The position numbers and the translations under genes are program-made. Shown one piece after another: positions 36,678-48,900 of a DNA stretch of 64,000 bases. Below the pieces are notes generated by a model. That model saw only the letters and a list, made by a program, of their open reading frames with translations. It was not told where the DNA came from and made no database searches. The stretch's first letter is position 1. Every line of letters starts with the position of its first letter. The stretch comes from Coturnix japonica. Lineage: Eukaryota; Chordata; Aves; Galliformes; Phasianidae. The DNA lies in contig NC_029529.1 of assembly GCF_001577835.2 (NCBI RefSeq), positions 12,163,380 through 12,227,379 on the forward strand, read 5' to 3'.

Positions 36678-36965
36678 TCATACGGTGGTTGCCGGCCCGA
36701 ACTGCAGCACCAGCGGCGACGTCTCCTTGATGCGGACGTAGAAGCGCCCCTCGGGCCGGGCAGCCTGCAGGGGCAGCGGCCGCGCTTCGTCGGGCAGCCA
36801 CCGCTCGCCCTCCTCGGAGGCGAACACCAGTCCGAAGTGCTCCAGCTGCTCCTCGCCGTAGCAGAAGGCGGCCGAGCCGCCCAGCGCGCCGTGGGAGACA
36901 TCATTCATCTGCAGCACCACCAGCTTCACCACCTCGCCGGCCGACGTCTGGCTGGTGACGTGTAG
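36678..36965 (-). CDS. ANKFN1L: ANKFN1-like exon s (last; RA-like domain)
   Basis: LHVTSQTSAGEVVKLVVLQM, LEHFGLVFASEEGERWLPDE, then RFYVRIKETSPLVLQFG and a stop at 36678-36680. The pattern of a ubiquitin-like fold with the xxAxEVVxLVLxxxxV segment fits Ras-association domains reported for Nmf9/WAKE proteins. Whether it binds a Ras-family GTPase is unknown. Confidence 0.93.
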   Translation of the reverse strand, partial: LHVTSQTSAGEVVKLVVLQMNDVSHGALGGSAAFCYGEEQLEHFGLVFASEEGERWLPDEARPLPLQAARPEGRFYVRIKETSPLVLQFGPATTV

Positions 36966-39900
36966 CTGCGGAGAGACAGAGGTGGGAGATGGGGGTGAGG
37001 GGGGGACAGGGCAGGAGGCCGGGGAGAGGCGGCGGATCCCTCGGTACGTCCCTGACGGCTGCAGAGCGGTGCCCGGCCGGGTGGTCCCGGCCCTCAGCCC
37101 ACACGAACCCCGAGCGCTCACTGAGGGGCTCTGCTGATTTATGCCAGCCAGGAGCCTCCCCTTTGAACTCGGTTCTTCGAGGAGAACATCTTAAAGCGCT
37201 GTCAAGCAGGCGTGCCCTGAGCTCTGCAACTTCAAACGCCACGTGGGCAGCCCGCCAGGAAGCCGGGGCTGCACTTCAATTGCACAGAAATCTACGGGAC
37301 TTTCTTAAATGGAAAATTAATTCTGCGAGTCAGCGTTCCCTCTGCTTCTACCATCCCTGCTGGGTGAAGAGAACCCGGCTACCAGAGCTCCCATCCACCC
37401 CTCTGCCTGCAGGGAGCTGAGCAGGGCAGAGCCTGGTGCTGGGACACAGCTCTGCCTGCTCCTCCGAGGACACACAAACACAGAGAGGAGCAGAGGCCGT
37501 GGAGCCCCGCGTGGCGCCCTTCAGATCCTTTACAGCCCAGCGCAGGCTGTCAGCAGTGTGAGCCGAGCTGCCAGGGCTGTGGGGACCCCCACCCTGCAGC
37601 AGGGCTGGACAGGAGCTGGGGCAGCAGCCGGGGTACCCCTGGCACAGCAGAGGATGCAGAGGGCAGAGCCAGGCGAGGGCCAGGCGTGCCCACGGTGCCA
37701 TCCTCCCCCATCCTGGGCACGGCACAGCCGCAGCGCTGCCCTCAGCGGGCGCCGGTACCTTGACACTGGTCTCTTTGGAGAGTCCGGTTTCGTACTGAGG
37801 GCAGACCCGCAGGGTGACAGAGCCCGGCTTCTTCCCACCGGGTTGCTCTGCTGGTTCCTGGAAGCTCGCAGTCCACTCGGCCGAGCGTGTGCGGCCGCGC
37901 TCGGGGCTGTGCGTGGAGCCAGTCCCTGGCCTGCCCTGCGCGCCGGCCCTGCTGTCCGTCGGGGAGCTGTCGACTGAACCGGGACACGATTTCCTGGCCA
38001 CGGGGCAGAGCGGCTTGGGGAAGTCCAGGCTGCTGGTCCGCACGCAGTACGCCTGCCGCTTCTCGGTGACGCGCAGCAGCTCGATCTGCCGGCTGGGCAG
38101 CACGAAGTCGCTGTCGTACAGCTCGGGGGGCGGCCGGGGCTCCGGCGAGGCCAGCGCTGCGGGCTGCAGCTCGTGGCTCTGCAGCACGTCGGGGGCACTG
38201 TCCCGCAGGCTGCGAGCCGCCCGCCGCCCGCAGCACTCGGGCCCCGACGACACCAGGTCCAGCTCCTTGGGGCTCTGCGCCCTGCTCGAGTCGTAGTCGC
38301 TGTCGGTGGCCAGGAACACCTCGGAGGAGCCTTCCTCGTCCGACAGCCCGTGCAGGTCTGCGGGGGAAGCACAGAGGGGCTGTTGGCCGCCGGGTGTCCG
38401 CAGCGTGGTGGAGCCGTGCGGTGCCGGGTCCTTACCGGAGCTGAGCTTACGGCTGCTGTCCGGTGAGGGGGCTGGGGAGGGAAGGAAGTCGAGGTGGGAC
38501 GAGGAGGAGCGTGTTTTGTCCTTCACGGTGCCGCCGGAGGTGCTGAGGAAGCCGCTGAGGGACAGGCCGCAGGAGGGCTGCTTGTAGCGGGCGTGCTGCA
38601 GGGCGTCCATCATCCAGCGCATCTCACGCCAGATCTCCTCCATTTGCTGCTCGAGCAGGAAAGAAAGGATCAGGGAACAAACCACCACCACAGAAGAATG
38701 GAGCTGAACCCCTGCCTATCCCCACACGCTTTTCCTGGGAGGCCCAGCAGAAGCATCCAGCTCTAACCAGGACTTTAACACAACTACTGTAGGAAGAACT
38801 CGTCAGACCAAGTCCTGACACTGCAGCATTCCTGGGGCTGCACAGCACATAGTCTGCCTTGGGATGCCCAGCACGTCCCTGTCCCAGCCACAGCCCACAC
38901 CCAGCCACAGCCCACACCCTGCTCACTGCTCTGGTACCTGGATGTACTCCTGAACCTGCTGGTGCCGCTGCTTGGCGGTGGAAAGCTCGCTGTCGGAGAA
39001 GGCTTCCCTGAGGCTCTGCTGGGAGAGGAGGGACTCCAGCTCCAGGAGGGCGGACACCTGGCAGTACTGTGTGATGAACTCCCGGTCATACGTGAAGAAG
39101 TGCACTGAGGGATGAAAGGGAGGAAGGGAATGGGAAACAGCACATCCCAACGGGTTCCTCCCCTTCTGCTCAATGCAGGAAGGAGGCAACACTCTCCTCT
39201 AGCTGGTCTGGAGCAGTGGGGAGCCCCCAGCACCCCCCCCCCCGTCCTGGGGGAACAGAGCCAGCCCACCCCAGGAGGAGAGCACCATAGACAGGTCTGG
39301 GCAGTGCAGGTCACCCCTCTTCTCACCCAGCTCGAATATCTGCAGTGGCAGAGTGAGGAAGCCAGACTGTGGAGTGTAGGGGTTGTTCTGGCCCGGGGCC
39401 GTGCAGACATCATCTGAGGGAGGCAGCAGCAGCAAGAAGGAGACCTGACCCCCAAAGTCCAGCACCTCCTGGCTGTACAGACGGAAATCTTTTGCCTGCA
39501 AGAGTCCATCCAAAAGACACCACAAGTAATGGCTGCAAATGTCACCTCTCGTGTCCCCGGACCTCAGCTCCCACCCGCACCTCTTGCAATGGGATGTTGA
39601 CCAGAGCCATCAGCTCCTTGATGGCCACCTGGAGCTCCTGAAACAAGTGGTTTGGCGATGTCTCATTCTCAGACTCCACAGGAACGGGCTCCTCCATGCT
39701 GGCCATCTTCTGCAGCCATTCCCACTCTTCCCTGAAAGACAGTAGGCAGAAATGTGCTGAATGGAGCAACTCGGGTAGAGCTGCAGTGGCAGCAGGAGAC
39801 CTTGGTTTGCCCCATGCCCACACGGCAGGGACGGAGCTCAGAGGTGATGCTGCTGCTTCCTGGAGCACATGAGCAGGAGGTGGAAGCCAAGGATGCTCGA

Positions 39901-42900
39901 GGGCTGGATGAGGCAGTGAGGCCTGGCTGCGCCCACAGCCTCACCTGGAGATGTTGGGGTTGGAGCGGATCTTCACATGGCACAGGATGTTGGGGAGCTG
40001 CTCTGGTACCAGCACCCGGATCTGGTCCACAGCACTGCAGAGCTTCAGGTAACCCAGGTAGAGGCCCGGAGGGAGGGCATGGCTGCTCCGCTGGTGGTAA
40101 GCCAGCTTGTCCTGGGGAGACAGGCACCGCTGGAGAGAGCCAGCCTTCATGGCATGGTGCTCTCCAGCCCTTGTGCCCCATGGGACAGGCCAGAACAGCC
40201 TCAGTGTGCTGGTCAGGACTGGCAGCTGTGCCCCCAGCCTGCTCTCTCGTTGTGGAGCAGCACCTGCACAGAGATGAGCAGTGTGTCCAGGGCAGTGGGC
40301 TCCTCTGGGGAGGACACGGACTTGCGGCTCGTCTGCAGCTTGCAGATGGGCACCCAGCGCACGCTCTCAAAGGTCTGGTTGGTCTTCACCTCCTTCAGGG
40401 TGACGATGAGGATGTTGCCCTGCTTGTCTTTGATGGGCTCAAAGAAGACCTGCCCCAGGTCCTGGATACCCAGCAGCCCCTGCACACAGCAGTGAGGGAC
40501 AGGAGAAAGCAACAGGTCAGAGGACAGTGCTCTTGTGCTGGAAACCAGTCCCAGAACAGTCCTCGGTCCCTCCCTGTGCCATGGAGCCTGGCACACCACT
40601 GTCACTGTGAGGGGACAAGGTGATGGCACTGCCTGCTCCTGTTGACCCAGCTGCAACCTGGTTGCACTGGAGACTTTCTCCAAAGCAGCCAACACCCAGC
40701 ACCCCCAAAAAGCACCCTGCATGCCAGCAAGGAAAGGGTGCTGTGCTCGCTCCCACCCCAACACCCTCACCTGCATTTGTGAGATGGCCAGCAGCATCTT
40801 GAAGCGTGTCTGTAGGATGCAGGAACAGGACGACTGGGAGACGGTGACGCACTGCCGCAGCCACAGGATCTCGTCCCACATGCACGACACCTGCAGCACA
40901 ACCAGCAGCTGTCAGTGCCAGCCAACCCAGCTGAGCCACCTCCCACAAAGCTGCTCTGAAGAGAGCCACCTCCTCGCCAGTTGTGCTGGGATGGGAAGGT
41001 GCACATGCACGGATCACTTCCAGCAGCAGGGGTCTATTTTCTCACACCGAAGGCACCCCTCCTAAAGGGGTTTCTGCCAAGAAGGTGTGCTCCCTCTTTC
41101 TCTCTTGGTAGATTAGGAACCTCCAGCAAGAGATTTTGGGCTTGAGCAGCCCACCTGCCTTTGTAGTGAGAGCTGAGGCTCAGGCAGCAGCATCCCACCC
41201 TGCATGGGAGAGGCAGAACCAAGGAAGAAGCTGCAAAGGGAGGCACCCTGCAGTTCAAGACAGCCCTGGAGAGCACAGTATTCAGTGTGGTGGCTGCCAC
41301 CATCCAACCAGCACCTGGGCTGGTGGCAGCTGAGGGCAGAAATACAGGGTGCAAGCACAGCTGCCACACTGCAGCACACAGCATGGAGCCATGAGGCTGC
41401 CTACCTTGGTGAACCACAGAAAGTCCTGCATGAGCAGGCAGGAGTAAGTGTCATCGATCTCCACCACCGGTATCTGGTCTTCGTGGGTCACCAGGATGTT
41501 GTCGTCCTTGTAGAAGATGGCTGTTAGGTAGAGGCCCCTGCATGGGAGGACAGACAAGCTGCAGGGTCATCACTAGCACTGTTTCCCAAAGGGTCTCCCC
41601 AGAGGGCAGAGGAGGTGTCTGGGGGTCTGAGCTTATCGCCAGCAGCAGAAGAGGCAATAGTGGCAGAGTGGCAACAGAACCATGAGCCTGCACAGGCAGC
41701 AAGGTCAACCTGGCTCACACCATGTCTGACACGAGTAAGGGAGGTGTGGACCGGCTTGAAGCAAGAAGGTGGGAGACTGGCAGGGTCTGGAGGATGGTGA
41801 GGTGCTGGGCAATGCATGGAGATGTTAAAGGGATTCGTGCACAAGCACAGCTTGGTCAGTCCAAATAAAAGCATTTAATTTCCAAGAGATGGGACTGGCT
41901 GCCCATGATGGCACGGGACCCACCCAGAGCCCTGGCTGGGTAGTCCCATGTCCTCATGGGGTGAAGGGCTGTGAAATCCCTGCACATGAGTCTCTCACCG
42001 CTTCAGTGTCTTGAGGAACTTGCTGCCGGGGTGGAAGAGGTGCTTGAGGCTCCTGGAGACCGAGTGCTTCCTGCTCTGGGGCTGGCTCTTGCAGGGCTCT
42101 GTGAGGCAGGAAGCAGAAGCATGAGACCAAGAGCAGCTCTGGAAGCCCAGGGGAAGGGGTGGGCTTTTCTTGTGCCTCCCCTGCCTGAACTGCCTCCCTG
42201 CTGCACCCATCCCATTCCCACATGCCATCCCAACCCATTGCACCATACCAGGTAACACCCTGGAGGGCCACACCATGCTGCAGGCTCACCGTGGCAAATG
42301 CAGTGCTGGTGGACGGTCTTCACCTGGCCCAGCAGATGGTCCAGAGCTTCAGCCTGGCCCCTCCTTCGTGGAGCCCGGCCATCGTACTCTCTCCAGTCTG
42401 CAGGGACAGAGCCAGTGTCACCCCCATGCAGCCCTTGCTGTGGGGCTGCTCACTCCCTGGAACCCCAGCAGGGCAGGGAGGGGGCAGTCCCCAATGCTCT
42501 ACTCCCAGAGACTCCACCTGCGGCACAGCATCCAGCTCTGGCCCCATCATAGGGATGTGAGAGGCTGTTGGGGAGGGGATGGAGGAAGACATGGGGATGT
42601 CAGAGGATGCAGCACCTCTGCTATGGGCATTGCTGCCCAGAGCTGTGGGTGCTCTGTCCCTGGAGCTGCCAATGGCCATGGATGGGCCCTGATCAATCTG
42701 CTCTATGGCAGCCCACAGGGTTGGAACCAGATGGGCTATAAGGTCCCCCCGAGCCCAAACCATGCCATGATGTTGAGGGTCCTATGTCCTCCCCCAGGCA
42801 GCAGAACCAGGACACAAAGCACATCTGGGGATCAAGAGCCACCCTGGGGGCAGCGCTGCCACATATGGGGCCAAAGGAGATAAAGAAGCAGCACTGCAGG

Positions 42901-45900
42901 GCCAGCAGCTTCCCTGCAGTGGAGGGATGGCAGAGGTCAGGAACAAGGTCCTGTATGTTGCTGCCACTTCACTGGGCTTAAAAAAATCAAATCCTTTCCA
43001 ATGCCTTCCTCCAGGTCTTCCCTGGAGCTGCAGCTGATCATGGGATTCCCAGGTAACACAGCTGAGCTCCACGGCACCAGGACGGGGCAGTGGCACTTGT
43101 ACACTCATTGCTTTGCACACCCCCTGTTCTGCCTGCTGCTGTTTTCCATGGAAAGTTCAGCTCTGTTAACTTTAGCTGAGGTTGGCCACTATTTTTAGGA
43201 GCTTTAAAAACACCCAGGGAGGTGCCCAACTATAGTCTGCTGGGCTGGGGAGGGATCCTTGGGGAGGGGAGAAATATTAATGGAGATAACAGCAAGAAAA
43301 ACCAATTATGTCTGATACATTTCAGCTGCACTCTGTATCTGTGCCGTGCAGATCTGACCTGTGCTGGACAGCAAAGGGGCTGCAAGGGAACAAATGTCAG
43401 CAGCACGTGCTGCCAGGGCAGGGCACAGCCAGCCTGCTGCAAGAGCTGGGCAACCCGTTTATGCATCAATGTGTGTGCAAATGTATAAGAGATGCCACAG
43501 GCTGGAGGCAGCATCCCCCAAAGGGCAGCGCTGATGGCTCTATGGCTGAGCCCCACAGCCACTCTGGGACCATCTGCAAACCCCAGACACTGAATCCAGC
43601 TCTGAACCGAGCCCTGCTCCACGAGTCCTCACACCTCATCCCCGAAGCTCCCCCTCCTGCCCCATCCCACCGCCGGGTGCTGTACTTACTGGAAGGGATG
43701 GCAAATGTGGGTACGGAGGCTTGTGGGGGCCCCCAGCCCTTCATGTTGTAGGCAGACACCTGGACATAGTAAGCTGTGCCCTGCCAGGGGAAACAGTGTT
43801 CAGGATGGTGGTACTCAGCATACGGGGCAGGCAGGTGGGGAGGAACCCCAGAACATGGCAAGGAGCACAAAACTGGGTCTCACAGCCAGGTACCAGTCTG
43901 ACCACGCCCAGCATCACTGTACATGTGATGGATGGGCTGGGGCACAATCCCTGCACAGAGCCCTGCCCCATGCTGTCCTTCGGTGGAGCAGGGTAGCAGC
44001 TCCCAGACCGCAGCACTGCTAGCTTGTCTGAGACCCCATACCTCATCCCACTCCTTGAACCCACCAGTACCTCCCTACCCCAGAGCAGGGAGTGCTGAAC
44101 CCCCTTACTATGCTCCCCCACATCTCCACTTCACCCACCCCACCCCAAACCCCCACTCTGCCACCATCCCCCTGCCCACCGAGCTGCCATAATGTCCCCC
44201 TGCCCCACACACAGGGTGCAGCCCAGCCCCAAAGCTGCTCCTGCTCCACTCCCCACACAGCCCAGCCCCCAACTCACCGAGGTCAGCCCACGGATGGTGT
44301 AGTGCAGGCTCTTCAGCTTGTCCACCACGGCCTCCCCAGCCAGCGGTGAGAAGGATGGGGAGCAGCTCCACTCCACTGCAAAGAGAGACCCCGAGGTGCT
44401 GCATCCATGGAGGTGAGAGGGGACAGGGAGGTGACCAGCCAAAGCCAGGGGACCCAGCCAGGAGGAGTGAGACGTGAGCCACCAGCTGGCAAGCTCTGAT
44501 GGGAGCTGGTATGGGATGGGAGCCAAAGTATCTGTTTAAAGGTGTGAAGGGCAGAGGAGCAGGTGCTAACCCCACCTGGGCACTGCTCTGGCAGGACCCA
44601 GTCTGATAGTGATAGGACAAGGAGGATCAGTTTTAAACTAAAAGATGGGGGATGTAGTTTGGATGTGAGGATGAAATTCTTTACCCAGAGGGCACTGAGG
44701 CACTGGCACTGCTGCCCAGAGCTGGGGGTGCCCCAGACCTGGAGTTGCCCATCACCACAGATGGGCCCTGGTCAGGATGAGAGGGTAGAAAACAAGCAGC
44801 ACCTTGAAGTTTGCTTTGGTCCAGGTGGGTGGTTAAATCCAGCTGTCCAGCTGGAGGACACACCATGTCATGCCACAGCACGCCGGGGCTGTGCCACAGT
44901 TCAATGGGGGCTCAGCAGCCCCCTGCAAGGCAGCATGGTGTGCATGCAGCAAGACCCCATCACACGGCACCATGTGCTCAGCAGTGTGACACAGGGACCA
45001 GGTCCTTACCCTTGTACTTGGTGACAACGGCTGAATTGACACTGAGGGGCTCACAGAAGGTCACCTGCAATGAGGAGCTGCTGGCCACCGAAAGGTGGAC
45101 ATTAGCAGGAGGGTCTGGCACTCCTGGGGAGAAAGAGTGCAGGGGGTCACTGCAGTGAGTGGCCGCTTCAAACCCCACAGTGTCCCAGGGGCACATCCCC
45201 TCGTGCACCTGCATAGCAAGCCAGTGCATCCCCACCTCCCCCCAGCCCTACACGGCCCCACTCCCCCCTCAGCCCCCCTGCAGGACTCACGGGCGTGCTC
45301 AAACCCTGCCTTCATGCGCTTGTATAGCCTGTATCTCCATTCCCATGCTTTTAGTTGCTTCTCCTTCTCGGAGCAGTCGGCGCTGGGTGCCTCATTCACC
45401 ACCTGTGCCGTCAGCTCATTGACGCGCTGCTCCGCTTCCCGCACCAGCGTGGAGAGGTGCAGCGAGCGGCTCTCCAGGCTGATGACTGCATGGCAGGAGG
45501 ATGGGAAGGGAGGTGAGAAGGCAATGAGGAGCAGCAATGAGGAGCAGCACCTCGGCTCAGCCCTGAGGGCTGGTCTGGGCAGCAGTGTCTTGCTCCTGGG
45601 TGATGCTGCTCCCCAGGACCCTCCCAGGCACACATTTGGGCTCCTTGCCCCCACAGCACCATCACCACTTGATTCCCTGCTCTGAAATGTGGGGCCAGCA
45701 CCATTCCCAGCTGCTCCATGGCATGTACAGCATGAAAAATGGGCTCTGCAGCCCAAGCTGGAGCACTGGAGTGCAGCACAGCCCACTCCTGCCCACCACA
45801 CACACACACCCACTGGAGGGGGAGGAACCCCCCAGGCCGCCCAATGCCTCATACCAACCCCACCGCCTCTGTCTGTCCCCAGGCAACTCACAGTGCGGGC

Positions 45901-48900
45901 TCTCCTTTGCTCCTGCCTGCAGCAGAGCCCTGGCAATGGGCGCATTGTTGGTCATGATGGCGATGTCCAGGGGCAGCAGCCCCTCACTGTTGGGGGTGTT
46001 GAGATCCAGCTCTTCGGGGCTGTACTGCTTCAGCAGCTCCTGCACCCTGTCCAGGTCCTGCAGCTCCACGGCCTCAAAGAGAGCAGCATTGCTCTGAAAC
46101 TGGATGGAACAAGATGTGTGGGTCAGCTGGGCATGGAGAAGCCTCCCGCACCCCAACACCCTTAATCCCAACAGGAGGCTGCCCAAGGCCGGGGGGTTTG
46201 GGACCACCAGCCCTTGGAAACACAACTGACAATGCTGAGTGATTGTCCCACTCCTCAATGGCTCCACCACATGCACCCACGGGTTTCATGGCCCTCGTGG
46301 TGCTCCCATTCCTTTCTCCCCTCCTCTGAGGGGCAGCAACACTTACCAGGTAGGACTTGCGGGGCTTCTCCTTCTCACCCCGTCCCACCAGGCTGCCCTC
46401 ATCAAACGATGTGTAGTTGACTCGGAACTTCCCCGAGAGGTTTCGGTACAACCTTTTGGCTGCGTTTGGTGAGGACGGGCCCGGCGGTTTCCTGGCCTGT
46501 GCCAGCTGCAGGTCCCGCATCTGCTGCGTCATTTTAGGGGACGATGACCTGGGGCCGGGGGAGAGAATGCAGTGAGCACCCAGCCAGCAGGACATGACAG
46601 CAGGCACCGGGACCTGCACCAGGACTGACCCACAAGAGCCGGAGCCCCAGCCTGTCTCCAGCACTCAACAGCCATTCCTCAGCTTCTGAACCTAAAGGAG
46701 CTACAAGGTCTTTTCTCCATCCTGATTTTAAACACCAAGCAAGGAACAAGCACAACAAAAGCCCTGCAGCCGTCTGGCAGGTCGTGGCACAGTGGTACTG
46801 CAGAGCTGAACCTGTGGCCATGGTGCTTACAAAGACACCACCAAGAAGGCAGGATGTCAGTACTGACATTGCCCTCCGCCATCCTGTTTCCTCAGGAGGC
46901 AGCCAGAGTCCTCTCATGTCACCTTTTATGATCGTGGCATTTAGAAGTGATGTGATGGGGAGCCTGGTTCCTGCCCACCTCTCATCTCATCAGCTTCAGC
47001 CCATGGATTGAGAGGTCTCTATGGATGGAGCAGGCAGCCATGCCCATAGAACCACAGATTAAAGCGAATGGCACTTGAGCAAAAGAGCAAAAGCACATTC
47101 CTCTGCCAACTAAAACAGAAGGCAAACGACCCAGCACAGGCAAAATGCAGTTTGGAGGCACTTGTCTCAGAGACTCTAGAAACAGAGGAGATATAGGGAA
47201 ATTTCTCACTGCTTTCCCTCATCTGATTTACTTCTAATGAGAAGTAAAGAGACAGAAATGATTCCAAGCTCCGGAGTGAACTTCTGTCTATATTAAACCG
47301 GCTGCGGCGCAGATGAAAGGGTTCCGTGCCCTGTGGCTGTGAGTCATTGGGACTCAGTGAAAGGGCCTTGATTTATCTAGAGCTAAACTCTGCGGTGGAG
47401 CAACTGATAGCTGCAAACAACGCCCACGATCTACAACCGGCCGCAGGAGTGTGCCCAGCAGCTGGGCTGTGTGCTGTGGGCATGGAGCACCAGGTCAGGG
47501 CTGCGGCTCAGCTGCATTTATCCCCACTGCAATCAGGTCTGGCTGCTCAGCTGAGAGCTGCCCTGGGGTCGGCAGGTCACAGGTGCAGTGACAAAGGTTT
47601 TCAGAGCGTGTGAGGATGGATGTGCTCAGTACAGCTTCATTTTATCCCTCTCTTCCACTGCTGCAGCTTCTGCATATTCTGGGTTTCCGTGTTTGTGGTG
47701 CTGCAGATCTCAGCCCAGTGAGCAGTGTTAATAATTACTGCAATTATACAATTTTAAGCACAGTGTGTTGAAGGGCGTGGGCTGCCCGAGATCCAGCACA
47801 GAACCAGTCCGGGTTGGACAGGGCTGCTCCATCCTGAGAAGAAGGAGCTGAAAAGACAGAGGTGGGAGGTGTTAACTCTTCAAAGGGATGCCACAGCGGG
47901 GGGTGGCAAAGAGACAGGGGCTGGGGCCATGCTGGGCTTCTTGTGGCTGTGTGGCGTGGGGAAGGTGCTGGTGCAGAGGTTGCTGTGGGATGTCTGCACT
48001 GGGTGCCAGGGCTGCTTTCCTGAACCACAGCCCAGCCCGACTGGAGATCACCCAGCAAAGGAGCAAGCAAAGCCAGGGAGAACACTGATGAGAAGCTGTC
48101 AGGGAACAGCCAACCCCACGCGGCCAACCTCACCCCAAACTAGGAGAGTGGAACCAAAGGATCAGCCAGAACCCAAACTGGGAGCTGGCACCAAAGGATC
48201 AGCCAGAACACTGCCCCAGGGCACGGCGTGCAGACCACTGCCAAAGGACTCAGACAGCACTTGCAGTTTCCACTCTCACTGCCTGAGCACAAGCAATTTT
48301 TCAGGACTGGAGAGACAGAAAATGGGTATAAACTGGAGCGTGAACGCCCTCCCAAAACAGTGGGATTTCATAACCCACCCACAGGCAGCCTCAAACCCAG
48401 GACACAGCTCCTTGCTTGGCACCCCTGCTTGGCGGCAGCGCTGCTGGGAGCGGCGTGCCCAGCCACCTGCACATGGAGCATTTCACAACCGGGCACCTGG
48501 AGCGCCGCTGGGCTCCAGCCTAGAGCCAAGGTGCTGCTCTGGTGCCGGCCAGGCGATTTGCAAGCACTGCCATTGCTGCCCAACCCCATGGAAGTACAGA
48601 GGGTGCTCGCCACACCAAAGCCCTTTTTCCCACGTGCACACACCCCAAAGCTATTCAAGTATTGCGCAGACGTGGGGTGGTGACCAGGCCTGCAAGGATG
48701 GAGCACCCTCAGAGCCCAGGCTGCCTCTACCTGCACTGCTGGGCCAGACGCTGACACGTGCCACAGAAACATCTGCGTGCCTGGAAAATGCACTTGCTTA
48801 TTGAAACCTGGGTCCAGGGAACGGCAGCAAACAAGCAGCAGGGCTTTGTTTGTCTGTTTCCTACAGATTTTCTCTTTTTCCCACTTGGCAAAGCCACCGG

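Larger units (their letters stand above)
36966..46346 (-). other. ANKFN1L: Introns of ANKFN1-like between exons b and s
   Basis: All are short (roughly 0.15-1.3 kb) with GT-AG ends, which suits an avian microchromosome. The longest, 42398-43689, holds one CR1 piece; 44376-45009 holds another. In 36966-37758, 40891-41404, 41538-41998, 43781-44277 and 45486-45891 I recognise nothing beyond unique sequence. Confidence 0.7.
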
